From assembly GCA_029959555.1 (NCBI GenBank), contig JASCPI010000017.1:1-64000 (forward strand): a stretch of 64,000 nucleotides of DNA. The letters are read 5' to 3'. Source of the DNA: Lysobacteraceae bacterium PS02065. Lineage in GTDB: Bacteria; Pseudomonadota; Gammaproteobacteria; Xanthomonadales; Rhodanobacteraceae. The notes beneath the pieces are model-generated. The model did not search any database and was not told the origin of the DNA. It saw nothing but the letters and a program-made list of their open reading frames with translations. Positions 37,501 through 45,066 of this stretch are shown here, piece by piece. The translations under genes were made by a program, and so were the position numbers. Every line of letters begins with the position of its first letter. The stretch's first letter is position 1.

Positions 37501-37669
37501 CGGCCGACGCACCGGGGTAGTTCACGTCGACCGAGACGATCGGGGGATCGATCGCGGGCAGTTCGCGCAGGGTCAGGCGCGTGAACGACATGACGCCGAG
37601 CACGATCAGCAGCAGGCTGATGACCGCGGCGAAGACCGGTCGCTTGATCGAGACGTCGGACAGGCTCAC
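34547..37669 (-). CDS. RND efflux pump inner-membrane subunit (AcrB/MexF-like)
   Basis: 1040 residues, the usual RND length. N-terminus SLSDVSIKRPVFAAVISLLL, then the pore domain motifs (LPAIDPPIVSVDVNYPGAS, VTQILEDALAGIEGVD). Membrane helix 4 carries VLCIGLVVDDAIVVLEN with the paired Asp residues of the proton relay, and later helices have MEGNTGRLFRELSVTLAGAV and GIVMLIGLAAKNGILIVEFANQL. It exchanges protons for drugs or other amphiphiles and works with the adaptor encoded just upstream and an outer-membrane channel not seen here. The GTG start overlaps the adaptor stop (GTGA); no separate ribosome site is visible. Confidence 0.93.
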   Translation of the reverse strand: MSLSDVSIKRPVFAAVISLLLIVLGVMSFTRLTLRELPAIDPPIVSVDVNYPGASAGVVETRVTQILEDALAGIEGVDLIESRSQNGRASVSMEFNLSRDIEAAANDVRDAVSRVQDRMPEEADPAQVAKVESDADVIIWFNMRSDRLDALELTDYAERYVVDRMSALDGVARVQMAGNQRYAMRIWLDREALAARGLAVSDVENALRAENVELPAGRIESDTRDFTLRVQRSYQTPEDFARLALSKGTDGYVIRLGDVARVERAAEERRSYLRSNGQPNLGLGLVKTSTANSLDVARAGREEIERIRASLPEGTEIFVAYDTTLFIEASVERVYATLVEASVLVVVVILLFLGSLRSALIPAVTVPVCLIAAFIALYAFGYTINLLTLLALVLCIGLVVDDAIVVLENIQRRADLGEPTLVAAKRGTQQVAFAVIATTAVLVAVFLPVGFMEGNTGRLFRELSVTLAGAVALSAFVALTLTPMMASKLVRPHTEPKGFNAFVNRRLDALTSGYRRQVERTSGKPIVFGVLMLLAFGASALLLRVVPTELAPTEDRGVFMVSVTGPEGAGFDYTVGQIHEVEQTLLGLIGDKGPIERVNTRVPGNWGVGEEMHTAQATVFLKDWGARDESTTDVANQLREDLLALPGVRALPSVRTGLVRSGGQPLRVVLGGPDYTELAEWRDRMLVRMEQNPKLFAVDSDYKETRPQLRVEIDHARASDLGVSAQEIGRTLETMMGSRRVTTYVQDGEEYEVMLQAQRDGRASPADLDNLYVRSQRSGELIPLSNLVTLNELAEPGQLNRFNRLRAITLSAGLVPGYSLGEALAWMEQTAAEELPGTAQIDYKGDSREYKKAGGAVLLTFAMALLIVYLVLAAQFESFIHPLVIMLTVPLAVLGALIGLWLTGGTLNLFSQIGIVMLIGLAAKNGILIVEFANQLRDEGRSIAEAIAEASAVRLRPILMTSVATIAGAIPLVVAGGPGSASRATIGVVVIFGVAFSTLLSLYVVPSFYALLAPFTRSPEALARKLEELEASTPAVGGHA

Positions 37670-38754
37670 GTGGGAGGCACCTGGGCCTGCGGCGCCGGCG
37701 CGGCCGCCTTCGGCGGTGCCTCGGCGACCCTGGCGCCGTCGCGCAGCTTCACGGTGCCGTCGATGACGATGCGGTCGCCCGCGGCGAGGCCTTCGACGAT
37801 CTCGACCGAACCGCGGCGCCGGGCCCCGGCCGTCACCGGGACGCGTTCGACGCTCTCGTCGGCCTTGACGCGGAACACGAACGCGTTCGCGGCGACCTGC
37901 ACGATCGCGATCTCGGGGATCGCGAGCGCCTCGCGCTCGGGGCGCAGCACGTTGACGATGAGCAGCATGCCGCCGCGCAGGGCATGGTCGGCGTTCGGGA
38001 TCTCGGCGCGCACCTGCACGGCGCGCGTGACCGGGTCGACACGCGAGTCGAGCGAGACGATCCTGCCGGCGAATTCGCGGCCCGGGAACGCCGTGCTGCG
38101 CGCGGTCATGGCCTGGCCCGGTGCGACCATGGCGAGGTAGCGCTCGGGCATCGCGAAATCGACCTTGATCGTCGAGATGTCGTCGAGCGTCGTGATCACC
38201 GTTCCCGGCGCGACGAGCGCGCCCTGGCTGACCTGGCGCAGGCCGAGCACGCCCGCGAACGGTGCGGTGACGACGCGGTCGGACAGTTGCGCGCGCAGCA
38301 GGTCGACGCGTGCCTTGCTCGAATCGTGGGTGGCCTGTGCCGTGTCGAACACCTGCCTCGAGACTGTGCCCTGGGCGACGAGGTCGCGGTTGCGACCGAG
38401 CAGGCGTTCGGCGTCGCGGTAGGTCGCCTGCGCCTCGGCGAGGCCGGCGACCTGCTGGCCCGAGGTGAGTTCGACGAGCACGTCGCCCGCCGACACGCTC
38501 TGGCCGTCGCTGAAATTCACCTTGCGCACGGTCTCGGTGATCTTCGCCGTCAGCGTGACCGACTCGCGCGCCATGCTCGTGCCGACCGCCTCGATCACGT
38601 CGACCCATGGTGAGGATGCGACCTTCGCGGTGGTCACGACGATCGCGGGCGTTTCACCGGCATTCGCAGCGGGCGCGGGCCCCCGCGAGCACGCGGCGAG
38701 CACGGCGAGCGCGCTGGCGACAACGAGGACGGTGGCTTTCGGCAGTCTCGGCAT
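37666..38754 (-). CDS. RND efflux periplasmic adaptor lipoprotein (HlyD/MFP family)
   Basis: 362 residues. Start at 38754 gives a lipoprotein signal MPRLPKATVLVVASALAVLAAC with the lipobox LAAC. The lipoyl half-motifs lie at KVNFSDGQSVSAGDVLVEL and VVTAPFAGVLGLRQVSQGALV, around a short helical hairpin (GLAEAQATYRDAERLLGRNRD region). Beta-barrel and membrane-proximal parts follow, with a Pro/Ala-rich tail. It links the RND pump to an outer-membrane channel in the periplasm. The GTGA overlap with the pump gene shows coupling. A TACACT on the minus strand (38903-38908) could be its -10 element. Confidence 0.92.
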   Translation of the reverse strand: MPRLPKATVLVVASALAVLAACSRGPAPAANAGETPAIVVTTAKVASSPWVDVIEAVGTSMARESVTLTAKITETVRKVNFSDGQSVSAGDVLVELTSGQQVAGLAEAQATYRDAERLLGRNRDLVAQGTVSRQVFDTAQATHDSSKARVDLLRAQLSDRVVTAPFAGVLGLRQVSQGALVAPGTVITTLDDISTIKVDFAMPERYLAMVAPGQAMTARSTAFPGREFAGRIVSLDSRVDPVTRAVQVRAEIPNADHALRGGMLLIVNVLRPEREALAIPEIAIVQVAANAFVFRVKADESVERVPVTAGARRRGSVEIVEGLAAGDRIVIDGTVKLRDGARVAEAPPKAAAPAPQAQVPPT

Positions 38755-38961
38755 GGGCTTGCGGCTTGGGAAGAGGGGCGCGCCGCGCCTCGGGGAGACC
38801 TGCTGCGCGGGCGTGCAGCGCACCTCCGCATCGGGCGGGAGTGCGGCCCGGCCGAAGCCGGGCGATGCCGGTAGTGGATACCGGCCCTGCGCGTGGCACG
38901 CGAGTGTAGTCGCTGGACCTGACACCCGCCTTACGTCATGGGACGAGGCGGAGCATCCCGT

Positions 38962-40497
38962 TCAGTGATCGACCGCAGCCATCGCCGGCGCGGCCACGCT
39001 CCCTCGACGCGGCACACGGAACAACAACAGCAAGGGTAGCGCAGCGAGGGTCAGCCACATCATCAGCCAGAAGTCATTGAGGTAGGCGATCGCGGCCGCT
39101 TGGCGCGTCACTTCGGCGTTCAGCATGGCCAGTCCGGTGGCCGAATCCGGGCTCAGCATCGGCGGCAGCACAGCCGGCGAGTACGGCGTGATGCGCGAGG
39201 CGAGCTCGGCATGGTTGATCTGGGTGCCGCGCGCGACCAACGTGAACACGATCGAGATGCCCACGCTCGAACCGATGTTGCGCGCGAGGCTGAAGATGCC
39301 GGCCGCTTCGGTACGCGCGTATCCCGGCAGGGTCGCGTAGGCCAGCGTCGTCACCGGCACGAACACGAGGCCGAGGCCGAGGCCTTGCACGATGCCGGTC
39401 CAGACGATCGGCGCCATCGGCATGTCGGCCGTGAACTGCGCCGACAGGTACAGCGAGAACGCGATCAGCAGCAGGCCCGTGGCCATCGGCGCGCGCGGAT
39501 CGACGCCGTGTGCGAGCAGGCGGCCGACCAGCGTCATCGCGATCAGCGTGCCGACGCCACGCGGCGCGAGCAGGATGCCCGTGGTGACGACCGGGTAGTT
39601 CATGAGGCCCTGCAGGAACGGCGGCATCAGCGCCATCGTCGCGAACAGCAGCACGCCGACGATGAAGATGAACAGCGTGGCGATGCCGAAGTTGCGGTCG
39701 CGCAGCAGCGAGAGGTCGACGAACGGCTTGCCGCCCGTGCGCCAGTGCACCCAGTAGAGGTAGAAGCCGAGGAAGGCGAGCGCGGCCTCGACCTGGGTCT
39801 CGATCGACTGGAACCAGTCGTTCTCGTTGCCGCGGTCGAGCGCGAGCTGCAGCGCGGCGATGCCGACCGCGAGGAACAGGAAACCGCGCCAGTCGAAGCG
39901 CGTCTCGCGCGTGTCGTCGGCCGGCACGCTCGCGAGCACGCCGAGCAGCGCGACGATGCCGACCGGCACGTTGATCAGGAACACCCAGTGCCAGCTGTAG
40001 TGGTCGGTCAGCCAGCCGCCGAGCGGCGGGCCGACGATCGGACCGACCATGACGCCCATGCCCCACAGCGCCATCGCGCCGCCGTGTTTCTCGGGCGGGA
40101 ACGCGTCGAGCAGCGAGGACTGCGAGATCGGCACGAGCGCGGCGCCGAACAGGCCTTGCAGCACGCGGAACACGACCATCTCGCCGATGTTGGTGGCGAT
40201 GCCGCAGAGGATCGAGGCGATCGTGAAGCCCGCGATCGAGACCACGAGCAGATGGCGACGCCCGAAGCGCGAGGCGAGCCAGCCCGTGGCCGGCGTCGCG
40301 ATCGCCGCGGCGACGATGTACGAGGTCAGGATCCACGAGGCCTGGTCCTGGGTCGCCGACAGCGAGCCCTGCATGTCGGGCAGGGCGACGTTGGCGATCG
40401 TGGAATCGATGACCTGCATGAGTGTCGCGAGCATGATCGAGACGACCAGCAGCGGCAGGTTGGGAACCTCGCGGTGCGAGGCGACGGTGGCGTTCAC
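38962..40497 (-). CDS. emrB: MFS multidrug exporter, DHA2 family (EmrB-like)
   Basis: 511 residues and 14 membrane helices. Motifs of the DHA2 family are visible: MQVIDSTIANVALPDMQGSLSATQDQASW with the conserved Asp in helix 1, the loop GWLASRFGRRHLL, motif C-like GVMVGPIVGPPLGGWLTD and FLINVPVGIVAL. It exports hydrophobic drugs or uncouplers using the proton gradient, together with the EmrA-like adaptor encoded 88 bases upstream. Third gene of a marR-emrA-emrB operon. The 208-base gap to the RND adaptor gene has no gene. Confidence 0.93.
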   Translation of the reverse strand: MNATVASHREVPNLPLLVVSIMLATLMQVIDSTIANVALPDMQGSLSATQDQASWILTSYIVAAAIATPATGWLASRFGRRHLLVVSIAGFTIASILCGIATNIGEMVVFRVLQGLFGAALVPISQSSLLDAFPPEKHGGAMALWGMGVMVGPIVGPPLGGWLTDHYSWHWVFLINVPVGIVALLGVLASVPADDTRETRFDWRGFLFLAVGIAALQLALDRGNENDWFQSIETQVEAALAFLGFYLYWVHWRTGGKPFVDLSLLRDRNFGIATLFIFIVGVLLFATMALMPPFLQGLMNYPVVTTGILLAPRGVGTLIAMTLVGRLLAHGVDPRAPMATGLLLIAFSLYLSAQFTADMPMAPIVWTGIVQGLGLGLVFVPVTTLAYATLPGYARTEAAGIFSLARNIGSSVGISIVFTLVARGTQINHAELASRITPYSPAVLPPMLSPDSATGLAMLNAEVTRQAAAIAYLNDFWLMMWLTLAALPLLLLFRVPRRGSVAAPAMAAVDH

Positions 40498-40585
40498 GGT
40501 GTCCTCCGCGCCCGCGCGTCGTGGCGCGGGCAGGATGGGAATCCCGCGCGGCGCGATGCCGCGCGGGAAGGGCGATCCGGTCGGG

Positions 40586-41686
40586 TCAGTGCGCGGCGGC
40601 GACCGTCGCGTCGGTCGTGGCGGGACGCGTCCAGCGCCCGATCGCGGAATGCTCGGCGCCGGTGTCGATCTCGACGTCGGCGCTCATGCCCGCGCGCAGG
40701 ATCATGCCGTCCTGCTCGGCGGCGTCGAGGCTCAGGCGCAGCGGGATGCGCTGCACGATCTTGACCCAGTTGCCGGTCGCGTTCTGCGCCGGCAGCACCG
40801 AGAACTGCGAGCCCGAGGCCGGGCTGATCGAACTCACGTGGGCCTTCCACTTGCGGCCCGGGAACGTGTCGACCTCGATCGTCGCGGCCTGGCCGACGCG
40901 CACATTGGTGAGGTCGGTCTCCTTGAAGTTGGCCTCGACCCACAGCGTCGTCGCGACCAGCGGCATCGCGGCCTGGCCGACATTGAGGTAGTCACCGGCC
41001 TGCAGGTGGGTCTTGCCGATGATGCCGTCGATCGGCGCGCGCACTTCCGAGTGGGAGAGATCCAGGCGCGCCTTGGCGAGCTGCGCGGTCGCGACCTTGT
41101 AGCCCGACAGGTTCGCGAGCGGCGTGTCGACCGCGCCGCCAAGCATGGTCTTGGTCTTGGCGAGGGCGGCGGCATTCGCGTCGCGCTTGCCGCGCGCGGT
41201 GTCGACGTCGTTGAGCGCGTCGTCGAGCGCCTTCTGTGCGACGAGGCCCTTGGCGCGCAGTTCCTTCATGCGCGCGAGCTGCGCCTCGTTGGTGCGCAGC
41301 GTCGCTTCCGACGATCGCAGGTCGGCGCCGGCCGAGCGGTACGAATCGCGCGAGGCGTTGAGGTAGTCGCCGGTCGCGGCGATCTGCGCCTCCATCTGGT
41401 CGACCGCGATCTGCAGCGGTTCGGGATCGATGCGGAACAGCAGGTCGCCCTGCTTGACGGCCTGGTTCTCGCGCACGGCTACTTCGACGACGCGACCGCC
41501 GACCTGCGGCGCGATCGTGACGAGATCGGCCTGCACATAGGCGTTGTCGGTCGACGCGTAGCGTCCCGAGTGGAGGTAGAACCAGCCCGCGACCACCGCG
41601 ACCGCGAGCGGTCCGGCGATCCACAGCAGGCGGTTGCCGCGACGCTTCGCGGCGGGGGCGGTGTCGTTCTGGGTACGGTCGTTCAT
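40586..41686 (-). CDS. emrA: EmrA-like membrane fusion protein (HlyD family)
   Basis: 366 residues. One N-terminal membrane helix (LLWIAGPLAVAVVAGWFYL, about 20-39) anchors it; the periplasmic part has lipoyl halves TDNAYVQADLVTIAPQVGGRVVEVAV and SEVRAPIDGIIGKTHLQAGDYL (in parts), a long alpha-helical hairpin (about 90-200) and a beta-barrel with WVEANFKETDLTNVRVGQ. This is the EmrA pattern. It overlaps the MarR gene stop as ATGA. It should bridge the EmrB-like pump to an outer-membrane channel. Confidence 0.93.
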   Translation of the reverse strand: MNDRTQNDTAPAAKRRGNRLLWIAGPLAVAVVAGWFYLHSGRYASTDNAYVQADLVTIAPQVGGRVVEVAVRENQAVKQGDLLFRIDPEPLQIAVDQMEAQIAATGDYLNASRDSYRSAGADLRSSEATLRTNEAQLARMKELRAKGLVAQKALDDALNDVDTARGKRDANAAALAKTKTMLGGAVDTPLANLSGYKVATAQLAKARLDLSHSEVRAPIDGIIGKTHLQAGDYLNVGQAAMPLVATTLWVEANFKETDLTNVRVGQAATIEVDTFPGRKWKAHVSSISPASGSQFSVLPAQNATGNWVKIVQRIPLRLSLDAAEQDGMILRAGMSADVEIDTGAEHSAIGRWTRPATTDATVAAAH

Positions 41687-42156
41687 GACGCGTCTCGGGG
41701 TTCGTGGTCGTGGGAATCGGGGGTGTCGAGGGCGGCGAGGTTCGCGCGGATCTGCTCGAGCACGCGCAGGAACGCGGCGAAATCGGTCGCGTCCACGTCG
41801 GCGAGGCTTTCGCCGCGCAGGCCGGTCGCGATCACTTCCATGTCGTCGGTGACGGCATCGGCCTTCGGGGTCAGGTGCAGGCGCCAGCGGCGGCGGTCGG
41901 CAGGATCGGCACGGCGCTCGACGAAGCCGGCCTGGACGAGGCGGTCGAGCACGCGCCCGACCGCGATCGGCTCCATGTCGATGAATTCGGCGAGCTCGAC
42001 CTGGCTGAGGCCTTCACGGTGGCGCAGCGCCTTGAGCGCACGCCATTGCGCGCGCGTCAGACCGAACTGCACGGCGCGGCGATCGAAGTGCTTGCGGAAC
42101 AGCCGCGTGACGTCGTGCAGCTGGTACGCGAACGAGGGAAACGGAGTCGGCTTCAT
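41683..42156 (-). CDS. MarR-family transcriptional regulator of the emrAB genes
   Basis: 157 residues with the MarR winged helix: FGLTRAQWRALKALRHREGLSQVELAEFIDMEPIAVGRVLDRLVQAGFVERRADPADRRRWRLHLT (cited as the region about 30-100), including the wing Asp-Arg-Arg motif. Flanking helices form the dimer. It should repress the operon until bound by a phenolic or drug ligand. The start codon lies 4 bases from a 25-bp palindrome that overlaps the promoter, which fits autoregulation. Order marR-emrA-emrB with ATGA overlap mirrors mprA/emrR-type operons. Confidence 0.92.
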   Translation of the reverse strand: MKPTPFPSFAYQLHDVTRLFRKHFDRRAVQFGLTRAQWRALKALRHREGLSQVELAEFIDMEPIAVGRVLDRLVQAGFVERRADPADRRRWRLHLTPKADAVTDDMEVIATGLRGESLADVDATDFAAFLRVLEQIRANLAALDTPDSHDHEPRDAS

Positions 42157-42159
42157 GGC

Positions 42160-42184
42160 TGCCTGGGATATTATGTCCTAGGCA
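42160..42184 (-). promoter_or_regulatory. MarR operator: 25-bp palindrome over the marR-emrAB promoter
   Basis: On the minus strand the site is TGCCTAGGACAT-A-ATATCCCAGGCA; 10 of 12 half-site positions are symmetric. A TTGAAA at about 42192-42197 (-35) with CATAAT or TAATAT inside the palindrome as -10 (spacing 15 or 17) forms the promoter, so a bound dimer would cover the -10 box. Transcription would begin within a few bases of the marR ATG at 42156. Its AT content stands out from the region. Confidence 0.72.
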
Positions 42185-42325
42185 GTTATATTTCAATACT
42201 CACGAGTTCAATTTTTCGGCGCGAGGTGGCGAACGCGGTGTGCGCCGCGCTGTTTGTTCAGTTTCGTGTGGGCTGCGCGGTCGCGCGGGATGTCACCGCG
42301 CTCACTTTCGCGCGGAAGGCACTTG

Positions 42326-42345
42326 GCCCCGGCCTGCGCCGGGGC
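42326..42345. repeat. REP-like hairpin GCCCCGGC-CTGC-GCCGGGGC
   Basis: A perfect 8-bp stem (42326-42333 with 42338-42345) and a CTGC loop, the widespread CCCCGGC/GCCGGGG repeat form. It lies in the 360-base gap between the MarR operator and the thioredoxin-like gene, which has no gene. Confidence 0.6.
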
Positions 42346-42458
42346 GACGTGTCGGGAAGTCGTTGCGAGTCATCGCGCGCCGCTGACGGCGTCCACCGTC
42401 CACGGGACGCATCGTGAGGATCGGCGTCGTCGTGGAGCGTGACGCCCTTCTTGCCTGC

Positions 42459-42530
42459 GGCGGAATCCGCTGCGCGGGTTCCGCCCTACCAGAGCACGCG
42501 TAGGGCGGAACCGCCGCAGGCGATTCCGCC
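42459..42530. repeat. inverted pair of REP palindromes downstream of the thioredoxin-like gene
   Basis: REP 1 (42459-42485) and REP 2 (42504-42530) each have GGCGGAA...TTCCGCC ends with GC-rich cores. They face each other and share a 12-bp stem GTTCCGCCCTAC/GTAGGGCGGAAC (42478-42489, 42500-42511). This is the same family as the tandem array at 32216. Position just after the stop of the minus-strand gene at 42545 suggests it may also form that gene's 3' end. Confidence 0.85.
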
Positions 42531-42544
42531 GAAAACGTCGCGTA

Positions 42545-43420
42545 TCAGAACAGCAGCGACGACATGCGGCGGCGGTAGGTGCCGACGAGGTCCTCGTCCT
42601 CGATCACGCTGAACGCGGCGATGAGGCGCTTCTTGGCCTGGCCGTCGTTCCAGCCACGATCGGCCTTGAGGATCGCGAGGAACTGCTCGAGGGCTTCTTC
42701 GGTGCGGCCGTCGATGAGCGCGCGCACACCGAGCAGGTCGCGTGCGTCGTGGTCGGCGGGATCCTGATCGAGGCGTGCCTGCAGCGCCTGTGCGGTCGGG
42801 GCGTCCTTGAGCGCATCGGCGAAGGCGAGCTGGCTGCGCAGGCGGCGCGCACGGTCGTCCTCGGCGAGGTTGGCCGGCAGCGCATCGAGCTCGGCGCGCG
42901 CACCGGCGGCGTTGCCGGCCTGCATGAACGCGACGGCGAGGTCGAGCTTGAGCTCGGGCTTGTCGGCATCGGTGGCGATCGCCTGCTGCAGGCGTGCGAT
43001 GGCCTGCTCGGGCGTCTCGGTGACGGCCGGCGCTTCGGCGGGTTCGTCGTCGACCGGCGGCAGCGCCTGCACGTGGCGGTCGAGGAACTCGCGCAGCTGG
43101 CCTTCCGGCAGTGCGCCGGCGAAGCCGTCGGCGATCTGGCCATCGCGCACGAGCACGACGGTCGGGATGCTGCGGATGCCGAACATGCCGGCGAGCTGTT
43201 TCTCGGCGTCGACGTCGACCTTGGCCAGCTTCACCGCACCGTGATAACTCGCGACGACCTTCTCGAGCAGCGGCCCCAGCGTCTTGCACGGCCCGCACCA
43301 CTCGGCCCAGAAGTCGACCAGGATCGGCTGTTCGAGCGAGGCCTGCAGCACGTCCTGTTCGAACGTCGCGGTGGTGGTGTCGAAGACATGCGGCGAATCA
43401 GTGGCAGGCAGGGCGGACAC
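42545..43420 (-). CDS. thioredoxin-fold co-chaperone (YbbN/CnoX-like)
   Basis: 291 residues. The thioredoxin domain (about 10-120) has an active-site CGPC (Cys42, Cys45) in DFWAEWCGPCKTLGPLL and cis-Pro in IRSIPTVVLV. The remainder (about 130-291) is made of TPR-like helices (EQAIARLQQAIATDADKPEL, NLAEDDRARRLRSQLAFADAL). This architecture is that of YbbN/CnoX, which protects proteins from oxidative aggregation with DnaK and GroEL; unlike the E. coli form, both cysteines are present, so redox activity is likely. GTG 43420 is chosen for the GGAAG site upstream; a TTG at 43477 would add 19 residues. Confidence 0.9.
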   Translation of the reverse strand: MSALPATDSPHVFDTTTATFEQDVLQASLEQPILVDFWAEWCGPCKTLGPLLEKVVASYHGAVKLAKVDVDAEKQLAGMFGIRSIPTVVLVRDGQIADGFAGALPEGQLREFLDRHVQALPPVDDEPAEAPAVTETPEQAIARLQQAIATDADKPELKLDLAVAFMQAGNAAGARAELDALPANLAEDDRARRLRSQLAFADALKDAPTAQALQARLDQDPADHDARDLLGVRALIDGRTEEALEQFLAILKADRGWNDGQAKKRLIAAFSVIEDEDLVGTYRRRMSSLLF

Positions 43421-43467
43421 GGAAGCTTCCTGTGCAGGGGATCGAGGGCAGGTGGGCTGCACCGCCC

Positions 43468-43473
43468 AGCATA
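43468..43473 (-). promoter_or_regulatory. possible -10 element (TATGCT) of the thioredoxin-like gene
   Basis: Read on the minus strand, TATGCTGGGCGG occurs 48 bases before the GTG start. It matches the TATGCTTGGCG strings before the kinase (16756) and lptE (54852). No convincing -35 box is seen. Confidence 0.35.
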
Positions 43474-43497
43474 TCAAGCATGGAGGGGTCGGCAGAC

Positions 43498-43538
43498 TTG
43501 CAAAACGAAGCAGACAAAATGTAATGTATGACTTACAT
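43498..43538 (+). promoter_or_regulatory. promoter and operator of the membrane protein/XRE pair
   Basis: TTGCAA (43498-43503) and TAATGT (43522-43527) make a promoter with an 18-base spacer. An inverted repeat ATGTAA (43519-43524) and TTACAT (43533-43538), 8 bases apart, covers the -10 box. This is the right size for a small XRE dimer such as the product of the second gene, so autoregulation is likely. The region is the most AT-rich of this part of the window. Confidence 0.6.
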
Positions 43539-43560
43539 ATTGTCCGTAGAGGATGACACC

Positions 43561-44181
43561 GTGGCCCGCCTCAAACCCTCCCTGTTCTGGCTCGTCGCGC
43601 CGGCGTCGCTGGCGTTGTGGCTGTTGGTCGCGATGCCGTCGCGATGGCTCGGCATCGACACCGGCGCCACGGGTGCGGGCTTGCTGCTCGTGCTCGCATG
43701 GGTCGGTTTCTGGATCGCCGGACGCACGCCCGATGATCCTGACGCCGCGGCCTCGCCGGGCGAACAGCAGCGCTGGATCGCACTCGCGTTCACGGTCGGC
43801 ATCGGTGCATGGATGGTTTCGAAGGCCGAGGTGTTCATCGCCGCGCGCAGCGTCGCCGACCTGCAGGGCATCGGTCGCCCGATCGGCGTGCTCGTCGTCG
43901 GCTGGATCATCTTCGATGCCCTGCTGCGCGCCCGCGCCAGGGGGCGCGTGCAGCGTGACGAGCGCGACGAGGCGGTGGTGCACGCCGCCGACGCGGCCTC
44001 GCACACGACGCTCGCGATCGCCGTGTTCGCGGTGGCGATCACGCTCGGGTTCACGCCGCCCGATCGACTCGGCTGGGCGAGCCCGATCGCACTCGCGAAC
44101 CTGCTCGTGTTCACGCTCGTCCTGTCGAGCGCAGCCGGCCACGTCGTCGCGATCGTGCGCTACCGGCGCGACCGCGCATGA
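43561..44181 (+). CDS. membrane protein of unknown function paired with an XRE regulator
   Basis: 206 residues with about five hydrophobic segments (FWLVAPASLALWLLVA, GAGLLLVLAWVGFWIAG, WIALAFTVGIGAWMV, IGVLVVGWIIFDALL, TLAIAVFAVAITLGF, LLVFTLVLSSAAGHVVAIV). GTG 43561 with AGAGGA upstream is the better start; ATG 43528 is in frame but lies inside the operator. It overlaps the XRE gene (ATGA). Pairs of an integral membrane protein with a very small XRE regulator are common in bacteria, but their role is not known to me. It could sequester the regulator at the membrane or be its regulated target. Confidence 0.8.
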   Translation: MARLKPSLFWLVAPASLALWLLVAMPSRWLGIDTGATGAGLLLVLAWVGFWIAGRTPDDPDAAASPGEQQRWIALAFTVGIGAWMVSKAEVFIAARSVADLQGIGRPIGVLVVGWIIFDALLRARARGRVQRDERDEAVVHAADAASHTTLAIAVFAVAITLGFTPPDRLGWASPIALANLLVFTLVLSSAAGHVVAIVRYRRDRA

Positions 44182-44408
44182 GCGGCACGCCGGTCGGCAA
44201 CCATATCCGTCGCCTGCGTTTCGACGCGGGGGAATGGACCCAGGGTGATCTCGCCGAGCGCGTCGGCATCACGCGCCAGACCGTGATCGCGCTCGAGGCG
44301 GGCAAGTACGCGCCGTCGCTCGAACTCGCCTTCCGCATCGCGCACGCGTTCGGCAAGGAGGTCGGCGAGGTGTTTCACTGGAACGGCGACGGCGCCGCCG
44401 AGCGCTGA
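44178..44408 (+). CDS. small XRE-family helix-turn-helix regulator
   Basis: 76 residues, essentially a Cro/CI-type helix-turn-helix alone: NHIRRLRFDAGEWTQGDLAERVGITRQTVIALEAGKYAPSLELAFRIAHAFG is spread over about residues 8-59, with the recognition helix RQTVIALEAG. The C-terminal EVGEVFHW is typical of this small group. It is coupled by ATGA to the membrane protein gene and probably binds the ATGTAA/TTACAT site upstream of that gene. Confidence 0.9.
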   Translation: MSGTPVGNHIRRLRFDAGEWTQGDLAERVGITRQTVIALEAGKYAPSLELAFRIAHAFGKEVGEVFHWNGDGAAER

Positions 44409-44434
44409 ACCGGTGACGCTTCGACGAGCGTGGC

Positions 44435-44908
44435 TCAGCGCTTGCGCGAGGTCTTGTTCGGTGCCGGTTGCGGTGCCTCGGCAGGCTGGCCGCCGGCCGT
44501 GCGGAACGCCTTCACGAACTCCTCGAAGCTCGCGCCGGTGGGCAGCTTCGCCGCGCCCTGCATCGCGTCGGCGCACTGCTGCTGCCAGGCCGCGAAGGCT
44601 TCCTGCATGCCGGTCATGAAGCTCGACTGGTTGGCAACGGCGGCACCGACCGTTCCCTGTGTCTGGCTCGCCTCGGCCTGCAGCGATTTCCAGAACGCGT
44701 CGCCGGGCAGCGCCGCCAGCGAGGTCCAGTCGTTGCTCGTGAGCAGGCGTTCGGTCTGCGACAGCGTGCGCGTGAGCGCCTCGTCGGCGTGCGACAGGCC
44801 GAGCCGCGTCCAGTTGCGGCGGTTCTCCTGCAGCAGTGCGCCGAGGCGCATGACGAGTTCGAGGTTGGCCTTGTACAGGGCGAGGGGCGTCTTGGTGTCC
44901 GCGCTCAT
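44435..44908 (-). CDS. phasin-like protein
   Basis: 157 residues, nearly all helical and amphipathic, with no signal peptide or membrane segment. The pattern PLALYKANLELVMRLGALLQENRRNW and TQGTVGAAVANQSSFMTGMQEAFAAWQQQCADAM resembles phasins that coat polyhydroxyalkanoate granules, and the Lys/Arg/Pro-rich tail (PAPNKTSRKR) is also typical. No PHA synthase or depolymerase gene is near, so the assignment rests on sequence character alone. It converges with the XRE gene. A coiled-coil structural protein of another kind is possible. Confidence 0.55.
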   Translation of the reverse strand: MSADTKTPLALYKANLELVMRLGALLQENRRNWTRLGLSHADEALTRTLSQTERLLTSNDWTSLAALPGDAFWKSLQAEASQTQGTVGAAVANQSSFMTGMQEAFAAWQQQCADAMQGAAKLPTGASFEEFVKAFRTAGGQPAEAPQPAPNKTSRKR

Positions 44909-45066
44909 GGGCGTGCTCCGTGGTCTGCGGGAGGCCGCCGGTGGTCGCGGCAGCAGGTGCGCGACATCATGCCGCAGTTTCCTTGCGGCGACGTGAAGAA
45001 CCCGTGTCGACGCGCGAAGCGGCATGGTGCCGCGTCTGCGCGTCGCCGTGGGCCGCGCCCGCGCGA

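Noticed and set aside
34553..38140. Plus-strand open frame of 1195 codons opposite the RND pump
   Set aside because: The minus strand encodes complete RND pump and adaptor genes with family motifs; the plus-strand translation is a GC-driven shadow.
38885..38910. Possible sigma-54 (-24/-12) promoter before the RND adaptor
   Set aside because: TGGCACG is present but the -12 element is TGTAG instead of TTGC(A/T), and it reads in the direction away from the adaptor gene.
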